A stretch of 64,000 nucleotides of DNA from Clostridiales bacterium (GTDB lineage Bacteria > Bacillota > Clostridia > Christensenellales > Aristaeellaceae). This document shows, one piece after another, positions 44,564 through 54,572 of this stretch. The stretch is from NCBI GenBank assembly GCA_012523405.1, contig JAAYIN010000003.1, positions 44,508-108,507 of the forward strand. The letters are read 5' to 3'. The translations under genes and the position numbers were made by a program. The notes under the pieces are model-generated. The model did not search any database and had not been told where the DNA came from. It was given only the letters and a program-made list of their open reading frames with translations. Within the stretch, counting starts at the first letter, position 1. The number at the start of each line of letters is the position of its first letter.

Positions 44564-46921
44564 TCATTCCTTTTTTAGCATTCTCTTGATACCGCCAAGC
44601 ATATGACCGTTCGCCATATCCAATAAACCATAAGCAATGTTTTTTGGCATTGAGCCGCATGATGAAATCACCAGGCTAAACAATGCACTATCAACTGAAG
44701 ATGATACGGCCATTTTGAATGTTGGGTTACGATCGCCTAGCTTGCAGCCATTCATTTTAGCAATGGTTTTTTCGATGAAATACTTCACAATTCTCATAAT
44801 AATTGAATGCTCTGCCATTTCGGCAATGGTATTTTCGTCCGTAAACTGTCCTTTGACTGTTTTCTTAGGAATCGGAACAGTATGCCCAATCATTTTCTCA
44901 AAACCTGTTCTCGAAGGTTTTTCGCATGGAGCCTCATACCAACTACCTGCCTCAAAGCTGGGGATTTTCATGTCTTCCCCATCCACTTGAGTCGTCGCTG
45001 TTAACTGAATATCATGGACAGACGAAGCGATATTGAGCGTATATATGCCCTTTTGTATTTTCCATCCATCATTCCACACGGCAAAGCTTCGATCATTTAG
45101 CTCAAATGTCACTTGCTTTGTTTCACCCTGCTGCAAAAACACTTTTTCAAAGCCTTTGAGTTCTTTAGATGGTCTATGTGTCCCCGCTTTGGGCGGAGAA
45201 ATATAGAGCTGCACCACCTCAGCGCCGCTTGTTTTGCCTGTGTTTTTCACAGATACCGTTATCTTATGATCATTCGCTTCTAAACTAGAATAATCAAATT
45301 GCGTATACGAGAGTCCGAATCCAAACGGAAAGCGTACAGGTGTGCCGGAAGTTTCATAGTAACGATATCCTACATAGATTCCCTCACGGTACTCAGCATC
45401 GCGGTGAGGCATGCCATAGTACTCTGAACAGGGAACATCTTCATATCGCAGCGGCCATGTTTCTGCCAATTTACCGCTTGGACTTGTTTGTCCACTGAGC
45501 AATTCATAGGTTGCTTCTGCGCTTGCTTGACCCGCAAGTCCCATATACAAAACTGCCCGAGCCTTATTGATCCATGGAACTTCTACTGCGCTGCCGCAAA
45601 GAAGAAGAACAACAGTGTTTGGATTTGCATCGCAGACAGCTTCGATCATGCGAATATGTCCATCAGGCATTTTCATATCGCTGCGATCAAAGCCTTCCGA
45701 TTCATAGCTGTCTGGAAGCCCCGCAACAACCACGCATGTTTCCGACTCTTTTGCAATCAGACATGCGTCTGCTAGCAGTGCATCATTTGTATCACCATGT
45801 TCATCGCAACCTTCGCTATAATGCCAGTTCGGCGTGATGTCACGCAATGACAACAGCTTCGTCGGATTGATATGGCTTGACCCTGCCCCTTGATATCTAG
45901 GCACTTTTGCCATATATCCTATCAATGATACACTTTCGCTCTTAAGCGGAAGGATACCGTCATTCTTGAGTAATACAGCGCTTTGTACTGCCGCCTTATG
46001 TGCAAGGGCATGATGCTTGTCACGACTAAAATCGCTTTTCTTTTTCCTTGCTTTTGCAGCATTCAGCATCCGAGTGATCATCCTGTCTGCACAGGCATCA
46101 ATCTCTTGTTCACTGAGTGTACCCGCGTGATATGCAGCAAGTGCACTGTTTTGCAGATGCTTTGTCCCACCGCCTGGCATACTCCAATCGCAACCCGACT
46201 TGAACCCTTGCACGCGGTCATGCATCCCGCCCCAGTCGGTAACGACCAAGCCGTCAAAACCCCATTCATTCCTTAACACATCTGTTATCAGCCATTTGTT
46301 ATCGCTGCAATATGTACCATTGATTTTATTATAGGCGGTCATGAGCATGTTCGGTTTTCCATCGTTGACTGCTTCTTCAAATGCAGATAGATAGATTTCC
46401 CTGAGCGTACGTTCATCCATATGCCCGTTTGATGAAAAGCGTTTGTATTCCTGTGAATTAGCAGCAAAGTGCTTAGGGCATGCACTGACGCCTGTTTTCT
46501 GAGCTTCCTTGATGTAGGACGCTCCAAGCTTGCCTGACAGGAAAGGATCTTCTGATATGTATTCAAAGTTGCGCCCGCATAGTGGGCTCCGTTTGATATT
46601 CAGACCTGGTCCGAGAATGCCATCCACGCCATACGACAAAGCTTCTTGCGCGATAGCTTCTCCTATTTCACCTAATAGGTCTTTGTCCCAGCTGCATCCG
46701 CTCGTTCCGCCTGAGGGAAAGCAGGTGGCAGGCACAGAGGTATTAATTCCTAGCATATCGCTTTCATCGGCTTGAAAACGAACACCATGAGGTCCATCTG
46801 AAACCGCCATTGCAGGCAGATCATACTTCTCAAAGCCTGCTGAACGCCAAAAGTTCGCACCGCAACAGAGGTCAATCTTATCCTCTACGCTCATTTTTGA
46901 AAGAATCTCCTGATGATTCAC
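44564..46921 (-). CDS. Glycoside hydrolase family 3 beta-glycosidase, intracellular
   Basis: 785 residues, no signal peptide. GH3 N-terminal barrel 'AMAVSDGPHGVRFQ', 'LGPGLNIKRSPLCGRNFEYISEDPFLSG', 'CPKHFAANSQEYKR', nucleophile Asp in 'GLVVTDWGGMHDR'; C-terminal domain with 'YESEGFDRSDMKMP' and 'YFGFGLSYTQF'-like 'RFPFGFGLSYTQFDYSS'; fibronectin-like domain at about 570-660; then a further 110-residue tail seen in gut Bacillota GH3 enzymes. Eleven bases after the rhamnosidase gene; together they would remove rhamnose and glucose from an imported glycoside. Confidence 0.94.
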   Translation of the reverse strand: MNHQEILSKMSVEDKIDLCCGANFWRSAGFEKYDLPAMAVSDGPHGVRFQADESDMLGINTSVPATCFPSGGTSGCSWDKDLLGEIGEAIAQEALSYGVDGILGPGLNIKRSPLCGRNFEYISEDPFLSGKLGASYIKEAQKTGVSACPKHFAANSQEYKRFSSNGHMDERTLREIYLSAFEEAVNDGKPNMLMTAYNKINGTYCSDNKWLITDVLRNEWGFDGLVVTDWGGMHDRVQGFKSGCDWSMPGGGTKHLQNSALAAYHAGTLSEQEIDACADRMITRMLNAAKARKKKSDFSRDKHHALAHKAAVQSAVLLKNDGILPLKSESVSLIGYMAKVPRYQGAGSSHINPTKLLSLRDITPNWHYSEGCDEHGDTNDALLADACLIAKESETCVVVAGLPDSYESEGFDRSDMKMPDGHIRMIEAVCDANPNTVVLLLCGSAVEVPWINKARAVLYMGLAGQASAEATYELLSGQTSPSGKLAETWPLRYEDVPCSEYYGMPHRDAEYREGIYVGYRYYETSGTPVRFPFGFGLSYTQFDYSSLEANDHKITVSVKNTGKTSGAEVVQLYISPPKAGTHRPSKELKGFEKVFLQQGETKQVTFELNDRSFAVWNDGWKIQKGIYTLNIASSVHDIQLTATTQVDGEDMKIPSFEAGSWYEAPCEKPSRTGFEKMIGHTVPIPKKTVKGQFTDENTIAEMAEHSIIMRIVKYFIEKTIAKMNGCKLGDRNPTFKMAVSSSVDSALFSLVISSCGSMPKNIAYGLLDMANGHMLGGIKRMLKKE

Positions 46922-46931
46922 AGTATCCCTC

Positions 46932-49484
46932 CTATTGGCTTATGTTGCAAGTATAGGTATGCTCTCCGCTTGAGAGGATATGGGGTTCACCGTTTGGCAG
47001 TGTTAATTGGCATGTGCTTGACACTGGAACAGTGACATCTATCCTAAAAGTGTTTTCTTGAATAACCCAGCTTGACATAACTAGTCCATAAGGCGTGGAG
47101 ATTGTTCCTTTTGCCGACGTGATTCCCCCGCCAAGAATCGGCTTGATTTGAAAGGTTTTAAACCCTCCGCTCGTAGCTTCTATCCCAGCCACACGTCGAT
47201 ATAGGAAATCGCCAACAGCACCATTAGCATAGTGATTGAACGAAACCATGCCGCCATTTGATTCCTCATCGCCTTTTCTCCCTGTCAAATCCCCTACGTT
47301 GACCGTACCATCAGGTCTAAGCGCATCCCAGCGTTCCCATATCGTGGTGCCGCCAGCCTTCACCTCATAAAGCCAGGAAGGACAGGTGTCTTGTAGCAAC
47401 AGATCATAGGCGGCATCCACATGTCCATGATCACATAATGCAAAGAGCAGATAAGGCGTTCCCGTAAATCCTGTCGTCAGGTGATTTCCTGCTTTGCGTA
47501 CCAGTGCAGCAAGATTTGCCGACATTTGCTTTGATTCCTCGCCCTCTGTCATCTCAAAATAAAGAGGCAATACATAAGCGGTTTGAAATTCTTTTTTGAG
47601 CTTACCCTTTTGATCTGTAAATACCTTACGGTAAGCATTTGCAATCTTTTGGGACAGCGCTAAATAATCCTTTGCATCTTCCTTTTCACCAAGAATCTCG
47701 GCTATTTGTGCTGTGAGTTTACATGAGTTTGCAAAATAGGCCGTCCCTACCCATTTACCCTTTGCCATCCACTTTGTTACCGTCTCATCAGGTGCACACC
47801 AATCGCCAAAATGGAATGGGAATTGCCAAATGTACTTGTTATTAGGCAAGACGGACAGAAAGCCTGACCACCATTTTGCGGCCTTCAAGAACTTCTTGAT
47901 CGTGGGATACTGCTTGCGCAGAAGCTCTTTATTACCTCTGGCAAGGTACTCAGCCCAAGGTACAAGCACACAGCTGTCCCCCCAGCAAGAATTAGCTAGA
48001 ATTGGCCATGAGTCGCCAGCTCTTGGAATCACCATCGGTATGCCGCCGCCTTTTCCTTGCTCAGCTCTCATATCCAACAACCACTTATCAAAGAATCGGC
48101 TCATATCGAAATTATAACATGCCGTCTGTGCAAATACAGCAATATCCCCCGTCCAACCTTGACGTTCATCACGCTGCGGACAATCGGTAGGAATATCTAC
48201 AAAGTTGGATTTCCCGCCCCAACGGATATTGCTTTGAAGCTGATTGATCATGTCATTGGAGCACTCAAAGCTACCTACTTCATCAAAATCAGAGTGGAGA
48301 ACAATCGCAGTAAGCTGTAAATCTTCTTCCTTAATACCCGATACGCCTACATAGCGAAAACCCATATAGGTAAATCGGGGCGAATAGCTTTGCTCGCCCT
48401 CTATGCAAATATAGGAAGCAGATGATTTTGCCGTACGTAAGGATTTGACAAACAACTCGCCATCCACTAGTACCTCTGAGTGACGAAAGATGACTTCTTG
48501 CCCATGTCTACCTTTCAATTTTGCTGATACGATACCTGCAAAGTTTTGCCCGAAATCATAGATGAGTTCACCGCTTTTGGCAGTCATGCAGGATATGGGT
48601 TTCATGGTTCCCTGTGCACGAACGGGCGAGCCATAGTCAGCAATGAGTCTTGGTGTGCCTCGCGGCTTGGTGATGTTTGCTTTCTTCCATGAGATTGCAT
48701 CTAAATCGATACGTGCATCGTAGGTTTCTCCATCATACCACTCAGCCATGAGGAAATTACCTTCCTCACTAACTTCCCACGATTCGTCGCTCACGATCAC
48801 TTCACTTGTGCCATTAGCGTACTCAATATGCAGTTCACATAAGAAAGCTTGATGGTCAGCGCTGATCTTGTTTTTCCGCACATAGTTAAACGAACCTACC
48901 GCCCAGCCGCCTACGACTATTGCTACAATGGTATTGTGCTTCTGTAGCTGCGCCGTGACGGGATATGTTTGATACTGAATCTGATGCTCATAAGAGGTTA
49001 AGCCAGGCGCAAAATAGTCGTTGCCTACCTTGCTGCCATTGAGCATAATTTCATAAACACCTAGCGCAGTGGATGTAAACCACGCACGTTTTATCTCTGC
49101 TTTCACTGCAACCCGCGTACGGAATGTCATCGGTTTGGGAGACGTTTTCTCAGGAAAATCATAGCTAGCATCAGTGATCCACTTTGCCTGCCAAGGAGTA
49201 TCCAGTCTGCCTGCTGTGAATGAAGCAGACTTCGTTGCTGTTTCACCGTTTGTTGACGTCGCAAGCACCTTGACCTCGTATTGTCTGAACGGCTTTAGCT
49301 CGCCACCATAGATATTATTAATCTGGTCAGTCGTTTCTATTTGCCAATCACCAGAGCTGATGATTGCCTTTTGCAGGGACTCCCCTTGAATATCCGATTC
49401 TAGTGCAAATGAAATCACAGGTGCTGTATCTGCGATACAACCATCACGCAGGTTATCAATCTTAATCCATGAGATTTTCAGCAT
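46932..49484 (-). CDS. Alpha-L-rhamnosidase, glycoside hydrolase family 78
   Basis: 850 residues from ATG 49484 (AAGGAGG upstream); an in-frame ATG at 49514 overlaps that site. No signal peptide. N-terminal beta-sandwich domains including 'AKWITDASYDFPEKTSPKP' and 'GVYEIMLNGSKVGNDYFAPGLTSY', then the (alpha/alpha)6 catalytic domain with 'VDIPTDCPQRDERQGWTGDI' carrying the acidic residues, 'TTIWERWDALRPDG' and 'SFNHYANGAVGDFLYR'. Releases terminal L-rhamnose from plant glycosides. Operon: symporter - GH78 - GH3. Confidence 0.95.
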   Translation of the reverse strand: MLKISWIKIDNLRDGCIADTAPVISFALESDIQGESLQKAIISSGDWQIETTDQINNIYGGELKPFRQYEVKVLATSTNGETATKSASFTAGRLDTPWQAKWITDASYDFPEKTSPKPMTFRTRVAVKAEIKRAWFTSTALGVYEIMLNGSKVGNDYFAPGLTSYEHQIQYQTYPVTAQLQKHNTIVAIVVGGWAVGSFNYVRKNKISADHQAFLCELHIEYANGTSEVIVSDESWEVSEEGNFLMAEWYDGETYDARIDLDAISWKKANITKPRGTPRLIADYGSPVRAQGTMKPISCMTAKSGELIYDFGQNFAGIVSAKLKGRHGQEVIFRHSEVLVDGELFVKSLRTAKSSASYICIEGEQSYSPRFTYMGFRYVGVSGIKEEDLQLTAIVLHSDFDEVGSFECSNDMINQLQSNIRWGGKSNFVDIPTDCPQRDERQGWTGDIAVFAQTACYNFDMSRFFDKWLLDMRAEQGKGGGIPMVIPRAGDSWPILANSCWGDSCVLVPWAEYLARGNKELLRKQYPTIKKFLKAAKWWSGFLSVLPNNKYIWQFPFHFGDWCAPDETVTKWMAKGKWVGTAYFANSCKLTAQIAEILGEKEDAKDYLALSQKIANAYRKVFTDQKGKLKKEFQTAYVLPLYFEMTEGEESKQMSANLAALVRKAGNHLTTGFTGTPYLLFALCDHGHVDAAYDLLLQDTCPSWLYEVKAGGTTIWERWDALRPDGTVNVGDLTGRKGDEESNGGMVSFNHYANGAVGDFLYRRVAGIEATSGGFKTFQIKPILGGGITSAKGTISTPYGLVMSSWVIQENTFRIDVTVPVSSTCQLTLPNGEPHILSSGEHTYTCNISQ

Positions 49485-49497
49485 TGAAGATTCCTCC

Positions 49498-50949
49498 TTA
49501 TTGCTGGTTTTCAAGCCGTGCTTTGATATCCGCTTGCTTTTGCTCTAGACCCTTCTCGACGTTAAAGAATAGTAAAATCACTATCAGCAAAACACCCGTG
49601 AACACTTCAAGTCCAACAAAAGCAAAGGTGATCATGTCAAGTGTGCTTTGGGGCTGTGTGGCAATGAGAGCGCCTGCTGTGTCCATATACGGCTTCACAT
49701 ATCCAGCCATAGAAAGCATGCCGTTGAAAACACCTGTGCAAATACCGATCATTGCCACCGCAATCACGTTGTAAATCGACATTGCAACACCATCCACGCG
49801 AAAGCCTGACCGCCATTCCGCATCATCCAGCGTATCTGCAAACAACGCCATAAACACATAGGCACATGGAAGTCCGCCAATATTCTTGATGAATTGTCCA
49901 ACGAGCACAATCACCATATCGGTCGGGAACATCCAGCAAATAGCGCTGCCAATGACGTAAAGGACAAATCCCGCCAACGTGACATTGCGCTTGCCAAATT
50001 TCTTTGCTAGCGGCCATACAGCGAAAATACCCACGCCAAGTGGAATGCCGCCGATAGCCGATATCAGCGTTTGGGTTATGCCGTCATTATATGTGCCTAG
50101 TACATAGTTGCAGTAATAGACAAGTCCCAGATTCTTGATGCTAGATCCAATGGTATAAATCAAGAAGTAGGCGAACAGCAACAGCAAATACCGATTGGTA
50201 AACACTGCTTTAAGCTGCGTTTTATAAGGGATTTGTGCAACATCCTGTTTAGCACTTTCCTCCGTGATGCGTTCTTTGGTGAAGAAATACTCGAGCATCG
50301 TCAGCGGAAATGCAATCAGCGATAGGATTGTCATCACAGTGATCCATTTGCTTTGGTCAACGCCGACCATCGGCATGATCACCATCGGGAAAACAAGCGC
50401 AACGAGCATGCCGCTCATCATAATGGTGGTGACTTGGTTAAAGACAGATAATTTTCCTCGCTGTGTTACATCGCGCGTAGACAGTGGAACCATCAGGTTA
50501 TGACTCATATTGAAAATAGTGTAGGAGATTGAATAAAACAGATTATAGGAGAGAACAACCCAAATTACCTGCACCGTTTCGCTGGCTTTTGGCACAGTGA
50601 ACAGGAGAATTCCGCTGATTGTCAGTAGCGGTGCAGAAAATAATATCCACGGACGTGCTTTTCCCTGCTTGGTTTTCGTTCGGTCGATAATGTAGCCCAT
50701 ATAAAGGTTTGTGATGGCATCGATGATCTTGGATACAATGGGAAAGATGACTAAAAACGCGCCTCCCCAAAGAGAAGTCAACCCCAGCACATCCGTATAG
50801 AAGACATTAAGGTATGTGCTCAGCACTGCATTGAGCAATAGGGCTCCTGCGGGACCTATCAAATACCCCAGCCAACGCTCCTTTGTCGTTACATCATTGC
50901 CGCTTACTCGGCTGTTTAGAAACGGTTTATTAATCAATTTCTCTCTCAC
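49498..50949 (-). CDS. GPH-family sugar:cation symporter
   Basis: 483 residues, about 12 membrane segments, GTG start at 50949 after AGGAGG. GPH features: '[38 protein letters not shown]' region, '[25 protein letters not shown]' (conserved cytoplasmic loop), '[20 protein letters not shown]', '[21 protein letters not shown]'. First gene of the rhamnoside operon, so it likely imports intact rhamnosyl glycosides for the two cytoplasmic hydrolases. Confidence 0.94.
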   Translation of the reverse strand: MREKLINKPFLNSRVSGNDVTTKERWLGYLIGPAGALLLNAVLSTYLNVFYTDVLGLTSLWGGAFLVIFPIVSKIIDAITNLYMGYIIDRTKTKQGKARPWILFSAPLLTISGILLFTVPKASETVQVIWVVLSYNLFYSISYTIFNMSHNLMVPLSTRDVTQRGKLSVFNQVTTIMMSGMLVALVFPMVIMPMVGVDQSKWITVMTILSLIAFPLTMLEYFFTKERITEESAKQDVAQIPYKTQLKAVFTNRYLLLLFAYFLIYTIGSSIKNLGLVYYCNYVLGTYNDGITQTLISAIGGIPLGVGIFAVWPLAKKFGKRNVTLAGFVLYVIGSAICWMFPTDMVIVLVGQFIKNIGGLPCAYVFMALFADTLDDAEWRSGFRVDGVAMSIYNVIAVAMIGICTGVFNGMLSMAGYVKPYMDTAGALIATQPQSTLDMITFAFVGLEVFTGVLLIVILLFFNVEKGLEQKQADIKARLENQQ

Positions 50950-51097
50950 TGTATATTTCCTCCTGCCGCTTTTGTTTAGCTATATACCGCTATGCGTTGC
51001 TATTTACTTGTATTATACAGTGGGAATTCCTATTGTTCTTGCAATATTGTCGGTTTTGTTTTAAAATCAGCATATAAACTGAGAGCGGTGTTTAATT

Positions 51098-52270
51098 ATG
51101 CAAATCGATTATGATTATCTATGCCAAGGACTTGGTCATTTAACAGGAATAGAAACTAGAATATATCAGCATGATGCCCTCATCCATCGCTATTCACATT
51201 ATGATTTCGATCCTGATATTGCAGGAATCATTCACCATCAAATCGCCGAAAATAGTGAGAATGCTTTCTATATTGAAACAGAGGATTTGCTTATTTTTGG
51301 TGTCATTAAATCAAAAATCGACCAGACTACATTGATTATCGGCCCAACATCTCAAATTCGTCCAGACAAGCAGACTGCAATGACAATTTTATATATGCTC
51401 GACCAACCATACAGCCGCTTAACTGAGTTGCAGGACTATTTCTACAATATCGTTCCTTATCCATTTGAAACCTTCTTAGAAATCCTTTGCTTTGTCAATT
51501 ATGCTATCAATAATGAAAAACTCGCTATTTCGCAATTGATCAAAAGCAGCGATCATATTAGCGATTCCTATCAGCATAATTGGGATGAACATGAAGAAGA
51601 GCATTACAACGAGCCTCACAACACCTATCAGGCTGAAAAGCAAATGCTATCCTTTGTATCATCTGGCAATACCGAGAAGATCGAAGCGTTCTTTCAAAGT
51701 CCGCCAACTGGACGCGTCGGTGCAATTGCTCAAACCGAGCTGCGTCAGCGAAAAAATACATTTGTTTGCGCTGCCACGCTCATTAGCCGTGCAGCAATAG
51801 ATGGCGGTATGCCGTCTGAATTGGCATTTGCGCTCAGCGACAGCTATATTCAAAAATCAGAGCTTTTAAATGCAGGCGGGGACATCATCACCTTGAATAT
51901 GCAGATGCTTCTTGATTATACAAAAAGAGTGGAAGCTCTCAAGTACGGTGCAGAGGGTTCTCGCATTGCAAAAGATGTAACCAGATATGTGCTAAAGAAC
52001 ATCACCAAAAAGATATCTACCCAAAGCATCGCAGCTCATTTAAAGGTGAATCGCTCCTATTTATGTGAGCGATTTAAAGCAGATACCGGCAATACGATCG
52101 GTGGTTTTATTACACATACAAAAATAGAAGAAGCAAAACGAATGCTTCTTCTTTCCGATCTATCCATTGCACAAATCAGCGATTATCTGGCCTTCTCCTC
52201 CCAGAGTTATTTTCAAACCGTGTTTAAGAAAACGCAGGGATGTACACCAGTGGAATACCGCACAAAATGA
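51098..52270 (+). CDS. AraC family transcriptional regulator
   Basis: 390 residues. The N-terminal 280 residues are not a recognised cupin; they include a middle region of the type found in several clostridial AraC proteins ('EKQMLSFVSSGNTEKIEAFFQ', 'ISRAAIDGGMPSELAFALSDSYIQK'). C-terminal two-helix-turn-helix domain 'ISTQSIAAHLKVNRSYLCERFKAD' and 'LSIAQISDYLAFSSQSYFQTVFKK'. Divergent from the rhamnoside operon with 148 bases between; the obvious candidate for its activator. Confidence 0.93.
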   Translation: MQIDYDYLCQGLGHLTGIETRIYQHDALIHRYSHYDFDPDIAGIIHHQIAENSENAFYIETEDLLIFGVIKSKIDQTTLIIGPTSQIRPDKQTAMTILYMLDQPYSRLTELQDYFYNIVPYPFETFLEILCFVNYAINNEKLAISQLIKSSDHISDSYQHNWDEHEEEHYNEPHNTYQAEKQMLSFVSSGNTEKIEAFFQSPPTGRVGAIAQTELRQRKNTFVCAATLISRAAIDGGMPSELAFALSDSYIQKSELLNAGGDIITLNMQMLLDYTKRVEALKYGAEGSRIAKDVTRYVLKNITKKISTQSIAAHLKVNRSYLCERFKADTGNTIGGFITHTKIEEAKRMLLLSDLSIAQISDYLAFSSQSYFQTVFKKTQGCTPVEYRTK

Positions 52271-52283
52271 CTGTGAGGAGGCA

Positions 52284-52327
52284 ATATTTCGCCCCCCGAT
52301 CAAACATCGATCAGGGGGGCGAAATAT
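52284..52327. terminator. Bidirectional terminator between AraC and CofE-like genes
   Basis: ATATTTCGCCCCCC (52284-52297) pairs perfectly with GGGGGGCGAAATAT (52314-52327); the stem extends inward with GATC. It lies between convergent genes. Confidence 0.85.
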
Positions 52328-52341
52328 ACGCTTATAAGGGT

Positions 52342-53526
52342 TTATTCTTCGCTGGCATAGTTGCTGAAATATCCTTTGATATGAACAACCGGCGTTCCCT
52401 TGTCGCCGCTGCCGCTGGTCAAGTCGCATAAGCTGCCGACAAGGTCAACATAGCGGCGCGGTGTGGTACCGAGCGCCTCATTCTTGCCAGACAAATCCTG
52501 TTCCTTTAGTCTGATTTGTTCTTGCATTGCATTTTGCAGTGCCTCACCTGAAAGATCACTGAGCTGATTATCTGCAAAATACTTAATCTTAATTTCGTTG
52601 GGTGTACCCGCTAGTCCTGGTGTATAGGCAGGAGATACCACCGGATCGGCGAGTTCCCAAATGCCGCCGACAGGGTCTTTAAAACAGCCGTCGCCATAGA
52701 TCAAAACTTCGATATCCTTGCCAGTCAGTTCTTTCATGCGGCTTTGGATGCCATCTACGATTGGTTGGCAATTGCGCGGAAAAAGCTTGATAGAATTCTC
52801 GGTTGCCATGTTTGAACCGAGCAGACCGTAGTTCTCGTTATAACCGCTGCCGTTTACACTTTGGGTAAGAATTTCATCAAGCGCATAGACGATTTCACCG
52901 CCGCTATTGCGCACAATGCCCTGTGTATGGCGGCAGCTATGAATATCGCAGCAAAGTACATTTTTCGTATACTCAAGTATATAGGCAGGGTCATTTGAGA
53001 AGACAATCTCAATATGCTCGCCAAAACTCTTGTAGAATTCGATATAGTCAACGCCAGTAAAGGGATGAATCGTATTCATTCCAAATACTTCACGGAAGCC
53101 TTTTTCATCAAAATGATCACGATATGGGTTAACGCCCTTTTCCTCCAGCAGCTTTTGGCTCAGCAACGCATTACCCACCTCATCAGCTGGATAAGAAAGT
53201 TGAATGTATAGCTTCTTGCACCCCATGGCAATTGCTTTTAATAGAATCGAAAAGCGATTACGGCTTAGAATCGGAAATACGATTCCCATCGTTTCGCCGC
53301 CGAATTTCTTGCGAACATCTTCGGCAATCTGCTCGCAGGTAGCATAATTGCCTTGGGTACGTGCCACAACGGATTCAGTAATGCCAATAATATCTTTATC
53401 GTCAATGGTGTATCCTTCGTGCGTTGCCGCTGAAACAACAGCATCACAGGTCATAGAGATGGGATCATCTCCCTGCATGAATATAGGAGTCATAATCCCT
53501 CTGGATGTCACACCGGTGCACTTCAT
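52342..53526 (-). CDS. F420-0:gamma-glutamyl ligase-like (CofE superfamily) protein
   Basis: 394 residues; start at 53526 (MKCTGVTSRGIMTPI) follows AAGGAAG. Matches the long clostridial branch of the CofE family: 'DDKDIIGITESVVARTQGNYAT' near the N-terminus, 'VFPILSRNRFSILLKAIAMG', 'ENYGLLGSNMATENSIKLFP', 'IEVLIYGDGCFKDPVGGIWELADP', 'TPRRYVDLVGSLCDLTSGSGDKGTPVVH'. CofE adds glutamate to coenzyme F420, but no other F420 gene is present here and most Clostridia lack F420, so a different amide-bond ligation is likely. Divergent from a LysR gene. Confidence 0.85.
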   Translation of the reverse strand: MKCTGVTSRGIMTPIFMQGDDPISMTCDAVVSAATHEGYTIDDKDIIGITESVVARTQGNYATCEQIAEDVRKKFGGETMGIVFPILSRNRFSILLKAIAMGCKKLYIQLSYPADEVGNALLSQKLLEEKGVNPYRDHFDEKGFREVFGMNTIHPFTGVDYIEFYKSFGEHIEIVFSNDPAYILEYTKNVLCCDIHSCRHTQGIVRNSGGEIVYALDEILTQSVNGSGYNENYGLLGSNMATENSIKLFPRNCQPIVDGIQSRMKELTGKDIEVLIYGDGCFKDPVGGIWELADPVVSPAYTPGLAGTPNEIKIKYFADNQLSDLSGEALQNAMQEQIRLKEQDLSGKNEALGTTPRRYVDLVGSLCDLTSGSGDKGTPVVHIKGYFSNYASEE

Positions 53527-53656
53527 AATAATCTTCCTTTTCATTCTATTTAAAGAAGTTGATTCGTTCCCTGTAATAGTATATAATTAATGCGAACATA
53601 AATCCAATTAATATTTATAAAGGTATCAATTAGTATTGTTAATGGGTGGTGCTTTT

Positions 53657-54547
53657 TTGATTATCAATCTGGAACTCTATCGGATTTTTATTACATGTGC
53701 CGAACAAGGCAGCTTTACACTAGCGGCAAAGGAAATTGGCCTTACGCAGTCGGCAGTGAGCCAAGCTATTAAGCAATTGGAAGGGCTGCTTGAAACCGTA
53801 CTCTTCATTCGCAGCTCGCGAGGAACGACGCTGACGGAGTCCGGTCAAGTGCTGATGAGCCGTATTGGAGGTCTGGTTGGTGAGGTTAACGCTGCACAGC
53901 AGTATTTTCTTCAGCTAAAAGGACTCGAAACAGGAAACTTACGTATTGGCGCAAGCGATACATTAAGCCGTTATTTGCTTTTGGAAAAACTCATGATCTT
54001 TCACGGAAATTACCCAGGAATATCTGTGCAGGTGACTAACCGAACATCAGGCGAGACGCTTGAGCTGCTTCGCCGCGGTATGGTTGATATCGGTTTTGTG
54101 AATCTACCACTTGATGAGCTTAGTGACTTTAATGTGGTGGATTTACAGCCGCTTCACGATTGTTTTGTATACAGCAAGCAATACTTCCAAACATTCAAAA
54201 GCCCGATGACACCAGCAGAGCTAGCTAACCAGCCACTCCTCATGCTTGAACGCCAGAGCACTAGCCGCTGCTTTATTGATCGCTGGTTTGAAGGTCATGA
54301 TATTAAGCTTGCTCCGCAGATTGAACTAGGGAGCTTGGATTTGCTATTGGATTTTGCTGAGGCTGGTCTTGGTGTAGCTGCTGTCGTACGTGAGTTTACA
54401 GCGCATCGCTTAAATCGATCACTTTTCGAAATTGCCTTGCAACCCCCAATACCCTCCAGAAGCGTGGGTATGCTGCTCAGAAAAGGAATCCCCCCTTCTG
54501 CGGCGGCAAAAGCATTTATGGCCATCATAGAAAAGCAGAATACATAA
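53657..54547 (+). CDS. LysR family transcriptional regulator
   Basis: 296 residues. TTG 53657 (MIINLELYRIFITCAEQG) is chosen because GGGTGGTG lies just upstream and LysR proteins usually begin so; in-frame ATG/TTG codons at 53636-53644 have no ribosome site. Helix-turn-helix 'SFTLAAKEIGLTQSAVSQAIKQLEGLL', effector domain starting 'GNLRIGASDTLSRYLLLEKLM'. Divergent from the CofE-like gene and 25 bases before a nucleoside phosphorylase. Confidence 0.92.
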   Translation: MIINLELYRIFITCAEQGSFTLAAKEIGLTQSAVSQAIKQLEGLLETVLFIRSSRGTTLTESGQVLMSRIGGLVGEVNAAQQYFLQLKGLETGNLRIGASDTLSRYLLLEKLMIFHGNYPGISVQVTNRTSGETLELLRRGMVDIGFVNLPLDELSDFNVVDLQPLHDCFVYSKQYFQTFKSPMTPAELANQPLLMLERQSTSRCFIDRWFEGHDIKLAPQIELGSLDLLLDFAEAGLGVAAVVREFTAHRLNRSLFEIALQPPIPSRSVGMLLRKGIPPSAAAKAFMAIIEKQNT

Positions 54548-54572
54548 GTAAATCATATAAGGTGTGATCTAA

